The notes under the pieces were generated by a model. That model was not told where the DNA came from. It searched no databases and was given only the letters and a program-made list of their open reading frames with translations. A stretch of DNA of 64,000 nucleotides, from positions 1,674,001 to 1,738,000 of the forward strand of contig NZ_LT703001.1 in the NCBI RefSeq assembly GCF_900149705.1, read 5' to 3'. The DNA comes from Sphingorhabdus sp. Alg231-15 (lineage in GTDB: Bacteria; Pseudomonadota; Alphaproteobacteria; Sphingomonadales; Sphingomonadaceae). A program made the position numbers and the translations under genes. Every line of letters starts with the position of its first letter. The stretch's first letter is position 1. Shown in pieces: positions 51,202 through 59,649 of the stretch.

Positions 51202-52131
51202 TTAATCAACCGTTTCAAAATCATCGCGGATCAGGGTACCAGCACCCTTGCTGGTGAAGATTTCCAGCAACATGGCATGCGGCACACGGCCATCCAGCAC
51301 AACTGCGGCATCGACACCCTTCATCACCGCATTAACGCAGGTTTCCAGCTTGGGAATCATGCCACCTGATATCGTGCCATCTTCCTTGAGTCGTTTGATT
51401 TCGCCGGGGAAGAGGTCGGTTAGCAGCTCGCCCTTCTTGTCCAACACACCGGCGACATCGGTTAACAGAAACAGACGCGAGGCTCTGAGGGCGGCGGCAA
51501 CAGCACCGGCCATGGTGTCGGCGTTGATGTTATAGGTATGGCCATCCTCGCCTACCCCAATCGGAGCGATGACCGGAATCATGCCTGCGGTCGAAATGGT
51601 ATCCACGACGCTCCGATCGACTCGCTTTGGTTCGCCGACAAAGCCGAGATCAATAATCCGTTCGATATTACTGTCTGGATCGCGCGCAGTGCGGCGTAGC
51701 TTGGCGGCTTTTACAAAACCGCCATCCTTGCCGGATATGCCAATCGCGCTGCCACCGGCTCTTTCTATCCAGCTCACCAGCTCCTTGTTGATCGCGCCAG
51801 ACAAAACCATCTCGGCAATCTCGGCGGTTTCCTTGGTCGTGACTCGCAGCCCGTCGACAAACTCGCTTTCAACGCCAACCCGTTCCAGCATCGCACCAAT
51901 TTGCGGACCGCCGCCATGGACAACGACCGGGTTGATACCGACGGCTTTCAACAGCACCACATCCTCGGCAAAATTGCGTGCCAGCGCGGGATCGCCCATC
52001 GCGTGGCCACCATATTTGACGACAAAAGTCTTGCCCGCATAGCGCTGCAAATAGGGCAAGGCCTCGGTGAGCGTTTCAGCCTTGGCCAGCATCGCAGGAT
52101 CGGGCGCGTGATTATTTGCTTCTTCGGTCAT
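51202..52131 (-). CDS. argB: Acetylglutamate kinase
   Basis: Phosphorylates N-acetylglutamate, second step of arginine synthesis. The 309-aa protein has [18 protein letters not shown], the NAG loop [20 protein letters not shown], and [20 protein letters not shown]. The N-terminal helix ([13 protein letters not shown]) is of the arginine-sensitive, hexameric type. ATG 52131 begins MTEEANNH; a TTG at 52143 adds four residues. 42 bases downstream of the peroxiredoxin gene on the same strand. Confidence 0.94.
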   Translation of the reverse strand: MTEEANNHAPDPAMLAKAETLTEALPYLQRYAGKTFVVKYGGHAMGDPALARNFAEDVVLLKAVGINPVVVHGGGPQIGAMLERVGVESEFVDGLRVTTKETAEIAEMVLSGAINKELVSWIERAGGSAIGISGKDGGFVKAAKLRRTARDPDSNIERIIDLGFVGEPKRVDRSVVDTISTAGMIPVIAPIGVGEDGHTYNINADTMAGAVAAALRASRLFLLTDVAGVLDKKGELLTDLFPGEIKRLKEDGTISGGMIPKLETCVNAVMKGVDAAVVLDGRVPHAMLLEIFTSKGAGTLIRDDFETVD

Positions 52132-52173
52132 GCTGTCTTTCAATCCAGCTTCACGCCAATTGCAACATGTTTA

Positions 52174-52752
52174 TCAATTTTCAGGCGGCGCAGCAATCTT
52201 CGCCCGCTCCAACTGCTTCACCTTTTCGAGCGTCATTTCCACATGGCTCCGGGGGTCTTGCGCGCTGTGTACCATCGCAATTTTACTATTCTGATCAATT
52301 ACATAGCTAGTTCTGTTGGTCAGCGCCAATGTCGGTTCCATACGAACCTGATAGCCATCCATCACCTTGTCATCAGCGCGCGCCACCGCAAATTTATCGC
52401 GGCATTCCTCAACCGAGAATTTGGTCAGCGTTTCCATATCATCGCCGGACATGCCAATGACTGTCGCCCCAGCCGCTTCAAAATCAGCGGTTGCTTCGGC
52501 AAACATATTGGCTTCGATGGTGCAGCCTTCGGTAAAGGCCTGAGGAAAGAAATAGAGCACGACCGGACCGTTTTGCAGCTTGTCGGACAGGCTTATCTTG
52601 AATGGTTTTCCTGCCAGTGCGCCGGTGGTTTCAAAGTCGGGGGCAGCGGCACCAACCTCCAGCGCTTCGGCATTGGCGCTACGCGCGCTGTAGACATAAA
52701 TACCACCTGCCAGCAGCAACGCAGCCATAGCGATAATGATCCAGCGATTCAT
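52174..52752 (-). CDS. Membrane-anchored peroxiredoxin (Bcp-like)
   Basis: A 192-aa thiol peroxidase of the AhpC/TSA type with an added N-terminal anchor (IIIAMAALLLAGGIYVYSA), so its active domain lies in the periplasm. The peroxidatic cysteine is in FFPQAFTEGCTIEA, where the threonine-x-x-Cys spacing is kept. A possible resolving Cys is in SVEECRDKFAV. Ends 43 bases before argB starts and starts 2 bases before mutS ends. Confidence 0.85.
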   Translation of the reverse strand: MNRWIIIAMAALLLAGGIYVYSARSANAEALEVGAAAPDFETTGALAGKPFKISLSDKLQNGPVVLYFFPQAFTEGCTIEANMFAEATADFEAAGATVIGMSGDDMETLTKFSVEECRDKFAVARADDKVMDGYQVRMEPTLALTNRTSYVIDQNSKIAMVHSAQDPRSHVEMTLEKVKQLERAKIAAPPEN

Positions 52753-52753
52753 T

Positions 52754-55429
52754 CTATTCTTCCTGTTCCAGCAACGATTTTAGCGCATAAAGCCTGTCGA
52801 GCGCATCACGCGGGCTCAAGGCATCGATGTCGAGCTCCTTCAGCGCGTCTCTTAGCATATCGGTTTCTGTTTCCTCGTCCGCAAGACTAGCCGCAAATAA
52901 AGGCAGGTCGCCCAGTCCGGCAGCAAGTCCGCCGGTCTCCGCTTTTCCTGCCTCCAGCTTATCAAGCACCGATTTCGCGCGTTTCAGAACCGGTTTGGGA
53001 ATACCCGCCAGCTTTGCGACGGCCAGACCATAGCTGCGATCCGCCGGGCCCTTGGCGAGTTCATGGAGCAGCACAAGATCGCCCTTCCACTCCCGCGCCC
53101 GGACATGGTGTAATGACATAGCATCAAGCCGGTCAGCCAAGCGAGTCAGTTCATGATAATGGGTGGCAAACAGACAGCGGCACTGATTGGTTTCATGCAC
53201 CGCCTCGACCACCGCCCATGCCAGCGCAAGACCATCATAGGTTGAGGTGCCCCGGCCCACTTCATCCAGAATGACAAAGCTCTTGTCCGTCGCCTGACTG
53301 AGGATCGTCGCGGTTTCGACCATCTCGACCATGAACGTGGAGCGTCCCTGCGCAAGATTGTCAGACGCACCGACGCGGCTGAACAGACGATCAACCAGGC
53401 TGAGGCTAGCTGAGGCAGCAGGCACGAAGCCGCCCGCCTGCGCCAGGATCACGATCAACGCATTCTGCCGCAGGAATGTCGATTTACCGCCCATATTCGG
53501 ACCCGAAACCAGCCAGAGACGTTCATCGTTGGACAAGGCGCAATCATTGGCGACAAACGGATCACCGGACGCACTGAGTGCCGCCTCGACCACCGGATGG
53601 CGGCCCGCCTTGATATCGAGCACATTGCCATCGGCAAATTCGGGACGGCACCATTGCCCTTCAACCGCCCGTTCAGCCAATGCGGAGGCCACGTCAATCC
53701 GCGCCAGCGCGTCCGCACTGATCGCAATTGCATCCTGGCGCTGCAAAACCTTGTCGACCAGTTCTTCAAAATGTGCGGCTTCAGCAGCCAATGCATGAGC
53801 GCCTGCCTGCGTTACCCGTACCGCTTCTTCGTGAAGCTCGGTCGAATTGAACCGCACCACGCCCGCCAAAGTCTGGCGATGGGTGAAACCAGAATCTTCG
53901 GCCATCAGGCTATCGCCATGGCGCGCCGGGACCTCGATAAAATAGCCAAGCACGGCATTGTGCTTGATCTTCAGTGTATTGATCCCGGTCGCCTCACGGT
54001 AGCGTCCTTCGAGAGTCGCAATCGCCTTGCGACCGTCGGATCCGGCACTGCGCAATTCGTCCAATGCCGGATCATAACCAGCAGCAATATAGCCGCCATT
54101 AGTCATGTCTGTAGGCGGCGATTCGACCAAGGCCCGTTCCAGCAGATCGACCATCGCAGCATGGCCATCAAGCGCTGGCAGCAGGGCGTCCATGAGATCG
54201 GGTAGTGCCATATCGAGCGCCAGACGCTCGCGCAGATGTCGCGCGCCATTCAGGCCATCGCGTATCTGGCCGATGTCCCGAGGGCTGCCGCGTCCCGCCG
54301 AAACCCGGCCCAAAGCGCGACTGACATCCGGCATAGCCTTGAGCGCGTCGCGCACCATATCGCGAATCGCAGGAGCATCGTGAAACCATTGCACCACGCC
54401 CAGACGCTGGTTGATCTTCGCTTCGTCAAATAGCGGTGCAGCCAGATCACGGCCGAGCAGACGCGCGCCACCCGGCGTTACCGTGCGGTCGATATTGTCG
54501 AGCAAACTCCCCTTGCGCTCACCCGCCATTGTCCGTTCAATCTCAAGACTCGCTCGGGTTGCGCCATCAATCAGCAGATATTCGCCTGCATGACGCTGCA
54601 CCGGTGGCTTCAGAAACGGCGTGTCGCCTTGCGCGGCATGCTCGACATAGGCGATCAGTCCGCCTGCTGCCGCGAGCTCGCTACGGGAAAAATCGCCATA
54701 GCCGTCTAGCGTGGAAACCCCGAACAGCGCCTTCAGCCTGCGCTCGGCTTTCTGACTGTCAAAATCCTCTTTGGGCCATTCGGTTGCAGCTTCGAGCCGC
54801 GCTGCCAATGACGGACTGCAGATTATCTCGGACGGCGCGATCCGCGACAATTCCGCAGTCAGGGCATGCTCGGAGATCTGCAACAGCTCAAAATCTCCGG
54901 TCGAGATGTCACTAGCGGCAATGCCAATCTGCCCCTGCACCTCGGCGATGGAAACCAGCATATTATCCGACCGGGCATCGAGCAGCGTGTCCTCTGTCAA
55001 CGTCCCGGCCGTAACAAAGCGAATAATATCCCGCGCGACCAATGCCTTATATCCTCCGCGCGCCTTGGCCTCCGCAGGCGTCTCGGTCTGCTCGGCAATT
55101 GCCACTTTGAAACCGGCGCGGATCAGCTTCGCAAGATAGCTTTCCGCTGCATGGACGGGCACACCGCACATCGGTATCGACTCTCCGGCGTTTTTCCCGC
55201 GTGTTGTCAGCGCAATATCAAGCGCCGCCGAGGCCAGCTTGGCATCTTCAAAGAACAGCTCGAAAAAATCGCCCATCCGGTAAAACAGCAAACAATCCTG
55301 CGCTTTTTCCTTGAGCGCAAAATATTGCTCCATCATCGGGGTTAGCTTTGCCGGCACCGCAGCCTTCGATTTAGACTTAGCCGGCTTTGCGCCTTTTGAT
55401 CCCGATTTCTGTTGAGTCTGTGTTGCCAT
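52754..55429 (-). CDS. mutS: DNA mismatch repair protein MutS
   Basis: Recognises mismatches and starts repair. 891 aa, normal length. N-terminal mismatch-recognition region with the conserved FFELFFEDA segment (GDFFELFFED, Phe-x-Glu finger), connector, lever and clamp, then the ATPase with Walker A GPNMGGKSTFLRQ, DEVGRGTSTYDG and a C-terminal helix-turn-helix region. An N-terminal basic tail (KGAKPAKSKSKAAVPAK) is lineage-specific. Divergent from maeB. Confidence 0.97.
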   Translation of the reverse strand: MATQTQQKSGSKGAKPAKSKSKAAVPAKLTPMMEQYFALKEKAQDCLLFYRMGDFFELFFEDAKLASAALDIALTTRGKNAGESIPMCGVPVHAAESYLAKLIRAGFKVAIAEQTETPAEAKARGGYKALVARDIIRFVTAGTLTEDTLLDARSDNMLVSIAEVQGQIGIAASDISTGDFELLQISEHALTAELSRIAPSEIICSPSLAARLEAATEWPKEDFDSQKAERRLKALFGVSTLDGYGDFSRSELAAAGGLIAYVEHAAQGDTPFLKPPVQRHAGEYLLIDGATRASLEIERTMAGERKGSLLDNIDRTVTPGGARLLGRDLAAPLFDEAKINQRLGVVQWFHDAPAIRDMVRDALKAMPDVSRALGRVSAGRGSPRDIGQIRDGLNGARHLRERLALDMALPDLMDALLPALDGHAAMVDLLERALVESPPTDMTNGGYIAAGYDPALDELRSAGSDGRKAIATLEGRYREATGINTLKIKHNAVLGYFIEVPARHGDSLMAEDSGFTHRQTLAGVVRFNSTELHEEAVRVTQAGAHALAAEAAHFEELVDKVLQRQDAIAISADALARIDVASALAERAVEGQWCRPEFADGNVLDIKAGRHPVVEAALSASGDPFVANDCALSNDERLWLVSGPNMGGKSTFLRQNALIVILAQAGGFVPAASASLSLVDRLFSRVGASDNLAQGRSTFMVEMVETATILSQATDKSFVILDEVGRGTSTYDGLALAWAVVEAVHETNQCRCLFATHYHELTRLADRLDAMSLHHVRAREWKGDLVLLHELAKGPADRSYGLAVAKLAGIPKPVLKRAKSVLDKLEAGKAETGGLAAGLGDLPLFAASLADEETETDMLRDALKELDIDALSPRDALDRLYALKSLLEQEE

Positions 55430-55614
55430 CCCTTCTGCGATAGCGAAGAGTCCGGTTCGGGAAAAGAGCGCGATTTCTTTAATTGAACAGAGTTATTCGA
55501 AATCAGCAATATACCAAGTCTTGCCCAATCGCTATCATTCGGAGTAGGCACGTAGCGGGACGCGCAGCAGGGGGGCGGGCACAAGAGGCCGGACCTGAAT
55601 CACGGAGATATAAT

Positions 55615-57885
55615 TTGGCCGACGAGAACAAAAGCAACGTAGAATTTTCTGAACGCGAAGCCCTCTTATTTCATTCCCATGGAAGACCCGGAAAAATTGA
55701 AATTATCGCGTCCAAGCCGATGGCGACACAGCGCGATCTGAGTCTCGCCTATTCGCCCGGCGTTGCCGTCCCGGTCCGCGCCATCGCCGAAGATCCTGCC
55801 ACGGCCTATGATTATACCGCCAAAGGCAATCTGGTCGCGGTGATATCCAACGGCACCGCCATTCTGGGCCTTGGCAATCTTGGTGCACTTGCCTCCAAGC
55901 CGGTGATGGAAGGCAAGGCGGTCCTGTTCAAACGCTTTGCTGATGTCGACTCGATCGATCTCGAACTCGACACGGAAGATACCGAGGCGTTTATCAATGC
56001 GGTTGAACTGATGGAACCCAGCTTTGGTGGCATCAATCTGGAAGATATCGGCGCGCCGGCCTGTTTCATTATCGAACAAACCCTGCGCGACCGGATGAAT
56101 ATTCCGGTCTTTCACGATGATCAGCATGGCACCGCCATTATTGCTGCTGCCGGAATTATTAACGCTTGCCTGCTGACCAATCGCGAGGTCAAGGACATCA
56201 AAGTTGTGGTCAACGGTGCCGGTGCCGCCGCCATTGCCTGTGCAGCGCTGATCAAGGCGATGGGCGTTCCGCATGACAATCTCACCATGTGTGATCGCAG
56301 TGGTGTCATCTATCGCGGTCGCGATAATGTCGACCAGTGGAAATCCGCGCACGCGATTGACACCGATGCGCGCGATCTTACTGAAGCCTTGAAAGGGGCT
56401 GACGTATTCCTCGGTCTTTCTGCCGCTGGCGCTCTGAAACCCGAAATGGTCAGGGACATGGCCGATAAGCCGATTATCTTTGCGATGGCCAATCCAGACC
56501 CTGAAATCACTCCGCCAGATGCCAAGGCCGCCCGTCCCGATGCGATTGTTGCCACCGGACGGTCGGATTATCCCAACCAGGTCAATAATGTCCTCGGCTT
56601 CCCGTTTATTTTCCGGGGCGCACTGGATGTCCGGGCCACTCGGATCAACGACGAAATGAAAGTCGCAGCGGCCAATGCAATTGCCGAACTGGCGCGCGAA
56701 CAAGTGCCAGAAGAAGTCGCAGCAGCCTATGGCGGGCAAGCTCCGACCTTTGGTGTGGACTATATCATTCCCGCGCCCTTTGATCCGCGTCTAATGGATG
56801 TGGTCTCCGCCGCGGTGGCCAAGGCTGCAATGGACAGCGGTGTTGCGCAGAAACCGATTGAGGATCTTGATGCCTATCGTCAAAGCCTCAAGGCGCGGCT
56901 CAATCCAACCACATCGGTCTTGACGCAGGCCTACGAAACCTCCCGTTTGGCGCCGAAACGCGTGATTTTTGCCGAAGCCGAAGAAGATGTTGTGCTGCGC
57001 GCAGCCATCCAGTTTCAGGATGGCGGCTATGGTACACCGGTGCTGGTCGGCCGGGATGATCGAGTGCGCGAAAAGCTCAAAGAGCTTGGCGTCAGCGATC
57101 CCGACCGGTTCGAAATCCACAACTCGCGCAACAGTCCGCTCGTCCCCGAGATGGTCAACATGCTTTATGAGCGTTTGCATCGGAAGGGCCATATGAAGCG
57201 CGACATAAAACGCATGGTCAATCAGGACCGCAATATATTTGGCTCGGCCTTGCTTGCCATGGATCAGGGCGAGGCGATGATCACTGGCGTCACCCGCCCC
57301 TATTCCCAAACATTCAAGGATGTCGCCAAAGTCATTGATGTGGAGAAAGGCCGGACCGCCTTTGGAATTCATGTCATGGTTGGACAAAGCCATACCGTCT
57401 TCATGGCGGACACCACAGTTAACGAGCGACCCAGTGCGGAAGAACTGGCCGATATTGCTGAACAAACTGCCGCTGTTGCGCGGAAGATGGGCCATGAACC
57501 ACGCGTTGCCTTCCTCAGCTATTCAACATTCGGCAATCCGGCCGGGCGTTGGCTGGAAAATATCCGGGAAGCCGTCGCGGTACTTGATAGCCGCCGGGTC
57601 GCTTTTGAATATGAAGGTGAAATGGCACCGGACGTCGCACTCAATCCGAAATTAATGGCAAACTATCCGTTTAACCGGCTATCCGGCTCGGCCAATGTGC
57701 TGGTCATGCCGGGTCTACAATCGGCCAATCTCTCGGCAAAGCTACTTCGAGAATTGGGTGGTGATGCGGTGATCGGACCGATGCTGGTCGGTCTGGACAA
57801 GTCTGTGCAGATTGCGACGATGGCTTCGACTGCATCTGAGCTCGTCACTTTGTCCGTGCTGGCGGCTAGTGGTATTGCCAAATAG
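55615..57885 (+). CDS. maeB: NADP-dependent malic enzyme with phosphotransacetylase tail
   Basis: Converts malate to pyruvate and CO2. 756 aa: malic domain (SLAYSPGVAVPVRAI, NGTAILGLGNLGALASKPVM, FHDDQHGTAIIAAAGIINAC), NAD-binding region (VVVNGAGAAAIACAAL), and a C-terminal half of phosphate acetyltransferase type (VLTQAYETSRLAPKRVIFAE to the end) that in this family regulates by acetyl-CoA rather than catalyses. Start is TTG 55615 with GGAG seven bases before it; the longer open frame to 55483 runs through upstream leader. Divergent from mutS. Confidence 0.95.
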   Translation: MADENKSNVEFSEREALLFHSHGRPGKIEIIASKPMATQRDLSLAYSPGVAVPVRAIAEDPATAYDYTAKGNLVAVISNGTAILGLGNLGALASKPVMEGKAVLFKRFADVDSIDLELDTEDTEAFINAVELMEPSFGGINLEDIGAPACFIIEQTLRDRMNIPVFHDDQHGTAIIAAAGIINACLLTNREVKDIKVVVNGAGAAAIACAALIKAMGVPHDNLTMCDRSGVIYRGRDNVDQWKSAHAIDTDARDLTEALKGADVFLGLSAAGALKPEMVRDMADKPIIFAMANPDPEITPPDAKAARPDAIVATGRSDYPNQVNNVLGFPFIFRGALDVRATRINDEMKVAAANAIAELAREQVPEEVAAAYGGQAPTFGVDYIIPAPFDPRLMDVVSAAVAKAAMDSGVAQKPIEDLDAYRQSLKARLNPTTSVLTQAYETSRLAPKRVIFAEAEEDVVLRAAIQFQDGGYGTPVLVGRDDRVREKLKELGVSDPDRFEIHNSRNSPLVPEMVNMLYERLHRKGHMKRDIKRMVNQDRNIFGSALLAMDQGEAMITGVTRPYSQTFKDVAKVIDVEKGRTAFGIHVMVGQSHTVFMADTTVNERPSAEELADIAEQTAAVARKMGHEPRVAFLSYSTFGNPAGRWLENIREAVAVLDSRRVAFEYEGEMAPDVALNPKLMANYPFNRLSGSANVLVMPGLQSANLSAKLLRELGGDAVIGPMLVGLDKSVQIATMASTASELVTLSVLAASGIAK

Positions 57886-57901
57886 CAATAGCGACCGGTA
57901 A

Positions 57902-58384
57902 TCAGGGGCGTGTCGGGTCGTTACTCGCCCCTTGTGCACCGGGTGCACCGACGGCACCGATATTGCCGAACAGTTCTTCAAAGAAAGAGCGTTCGCGGCC
58001 GAGCGTAGGCGTTGAATCGCCGTTTGGATTGATATTCGCGACCAGTTCCAGTCCGGTGCGATCAACAGCAGAGACATTGCCTGCCTCGTCAAAGGTCACG
58101 CGCATCACCATCTGATCTCTTGCACTGGGCGAGTTAAATGCCAGCTGCTTTGTTTCGCGCGATACATAATACCAGACATTCTCTTCAAATTGCCCGGTAA
58201 ATGTGGGGCGCCCAAGGGAAGCCTCGACCGATTGCCGATTATCAACCCCGGCCATGATGGCATTGGTCAGCACCGGGTCGACAATATAACCCTGATGGCC
58301 ACGAACCTGCGAACAGCCGGATACCAGCAGGCCGCCAGCGACCAACCCGGTCAATACGAATTGCATTTTCAATTGGCTACGCAT
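57902..58384 (-). CDS. bamE: Outer membrane assembly lipoprotein BamE
   Basis: Lipoprotein of the BAM complex that inserts outer membrane proteins. The 160-aa product has a signal peptide with lipobox LVSGC, then GYIVDPVLTNAIMAGVDNRQ, SLGRPTFTGQFEENVWYYV and MRVTFDEAGNVSAVD, the SmpA/OmlA fold, plus a longer Gly/Pro-rich C-terminal tail (NIGAVGAPGAQGASNDP) than E. coli BamE. Start ATG 58384 has GGAG ten bases before; the frame is open to 58405. Divergent from the cytochrome chaperone gene, convergent with maeB. Confidence 0.88.
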   Translation of the reverse strand: MRSQLKMQFVLTGLVAGGLLVSGCSQVRGHQGYIVDPVLTNAIMAGVDNRQSVEASLGRPTFTGQFEENVWYYVSRETKQLAFNSPSARDQMVMRVTFDEAGNVSAVDRTGLELVANINPNGDSTPTLGRERSFFEELFGNIGAVGAPGAQGASNDPTRP

Positions 58385-58538
58385 TAACTCACTTCTCCAA
58401 AACAACCACCGTGATGGTGCGGGGCACGATCAGGACGGTTTTGATCCTTGTAGCGGTTTCCCTGCCACTTGTTATAAGGCCCATTGCATCTCGCGATACA
58501 AATATCAATATCCCCTGTATGTAGTCTTAACACACATG

Positions 58539-58548
58539 GGCACGTGCC
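58539..58548. promoter_or_regulatory. GGCACGTGCC palindrome in the bamE/chaperone region
   Basis: A perfect 10-bp palindrome in the 198-bp divergent region, 35 bases before the chaperone ATG. Centred CACGTG. A possible regulatory site; no protein is known to use it here. Confidence 0.25.
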
Positions 58549-58582
58549 TATTGTTTCGCGTCGAAAATCGGGGTCACAATAA

Positions 58583-59110
58583 ATGTCATTCTTGAACAGT
58601 CTATTCGGGCGCAAAGACCCCAATCTGGTCATGCAACCGCTCTATAATGCCGTGATTTCCGAAGGGCGGTTTCCCGGTTGGTATGAAAAAGGTGCTGTGC
58701 CCGATACGCTAGACGGGCGCTTTGACATGATTGCCGCTATTCTTTGCGCCGTACTGATCCGTCTCGATCAGACCGAAGAGGCGAAACAGGAAATAGCGTG
58801 GCTCACGGAGTTATTTGTCACTGATATGGAGGGGCAGCTCCGCCAGATTGGTATTGGCGATTTGATTGTCGGCAAGCGGGTTGGCGAGATGATGAGCGCG
58901 CTGGGCGGCCGGTTGGGCGCCTACCGGGACGCACTGACAGGTGATGCTGATCTTGGTGAAGCGCTTGTTCGAAATCTGTATCGCGGCGATGCGCCAGCAT
59001 CCGAAGAACTTGATTTCACAGCCAGACATCTTGCCAACTTTTACGATCAGCTTGACCAGACTGGTATCGACCAGGTCATTGCCGGAAATATTGCAAAGGT
59101 AGCCTCATGA
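58583..59110 (+). CDS. Ubiquinol-cytochrome c chaperone family protein
   Basis: A 175-aa homologue of mitochondrial Cbp3/UQCC1, required for assembly of the cytochrome bc1 complex. Features: LYNAVISEGRFPGWYEKGAV, DTLDGRFDMIAAILCAVLIR and DMEGQLRQIGIGDLIVGKRV, the usual order. No membrane segment. Stop overlaps the start of the next gene (ATGA). Confidence 0.9.
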   Translation: MSFLNSLFGRKDPNLVMQPLYNAVISEGRFPGWYEKGAVPDTLDGRFDMIAAILCAVLIRLDQTEEAKQEIAWLTELFVTDMEGQLRQIGIGDLIVGKRVGEMMSALGGRLGAYRDALTGDADLGEALVRNLYRGDAPASEELDFTARHLANFYDQLDQTGIDQVIAGNIAKVAS

Positions 59111-59649
59111 ACGCATCAACGCCCTTGCCCCCACCGGAACTTTCCCGGATCATAAAACTGTCCGACATTGGCGGCATCCCACTGGCCGACAAGATTATGG
59201 CGGATGAAGATCAACGGCATGCCTTGGCGAAGCGGTTTGACCTGCCATCGATAGAGACAATCGCTGCGGACTACCGCCTTGAAGCCAAAGAGCATGAGAT
59301 CAGATTAACCGGTCATATCCAATCCGATCTGCATCAGACATGCGCCATCAGCGGCCAGCCTTTCCCTGTCCGGGTGGACGAAGCCTTTGATATTATCTTC
59401 GTCGAGAAAACCGATATCCCGCCGAGTGAAGAAGAAATCGAACTGGCAGCGGAAGATTGCGATGTCATCGAATATGAATCAGCCCAAATTGATCTGGGTG
59501 AAGCCATTGCGCAAACTTTATATCTCGCCCTCGACCCCTATCCCCGCGGCCCTGATGCGGATCAGACAGCGCAGAAAAAGGGTTTGAAAAGCGAAGAGGA
59601 GGCTGGCCCCTTTGGCGCATTGTCAGCGCTAAAGGACAAGCTTGGTTAA
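59107..59649 (+). CDS. YceD/DUF177 protein
   Basis: A 180-aa DUF177 (YceD) protein, with CAISGQPFPVRVDEAFDIIF and EYESAQIDLGEAIAQTLYLA, close to the standard domain. In many bacteria it is followed by rpmF (L32) and plsX; here the gene ends against glnD with no rpmF, so the association is broken. Involved in 23S rRNA/ribosome assembly in plants and bacteria. Confidence 0.88.
   Translation: MNASTPLPPPELSRIIKLSDIGGIPLADKIMADEDQRHALAKRFDLPSIETIAADYRLEAKEHEIRLTGHIQSDLHQTCAISGQPFPVRVDEAFDIIFVEKTDIPPSEEEIELAAEDCDVIEYESAQIDLGEAIAQTLYLALDPYPRGPDADQTAQKKGLKSEEEAGPFGALSALKDKLG

Noticed and set aside
51901-52890. A 329-codon + strand frame over argB, the peroxiredoxin and mutS
   Set aside because: Crosses three real genes on the other strand and has no domain pattern.
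55666-56739. A 357-codon frame opposite maeB
   Set aside because: Shadow of the malic domain; maeB motifs are unambiguous.
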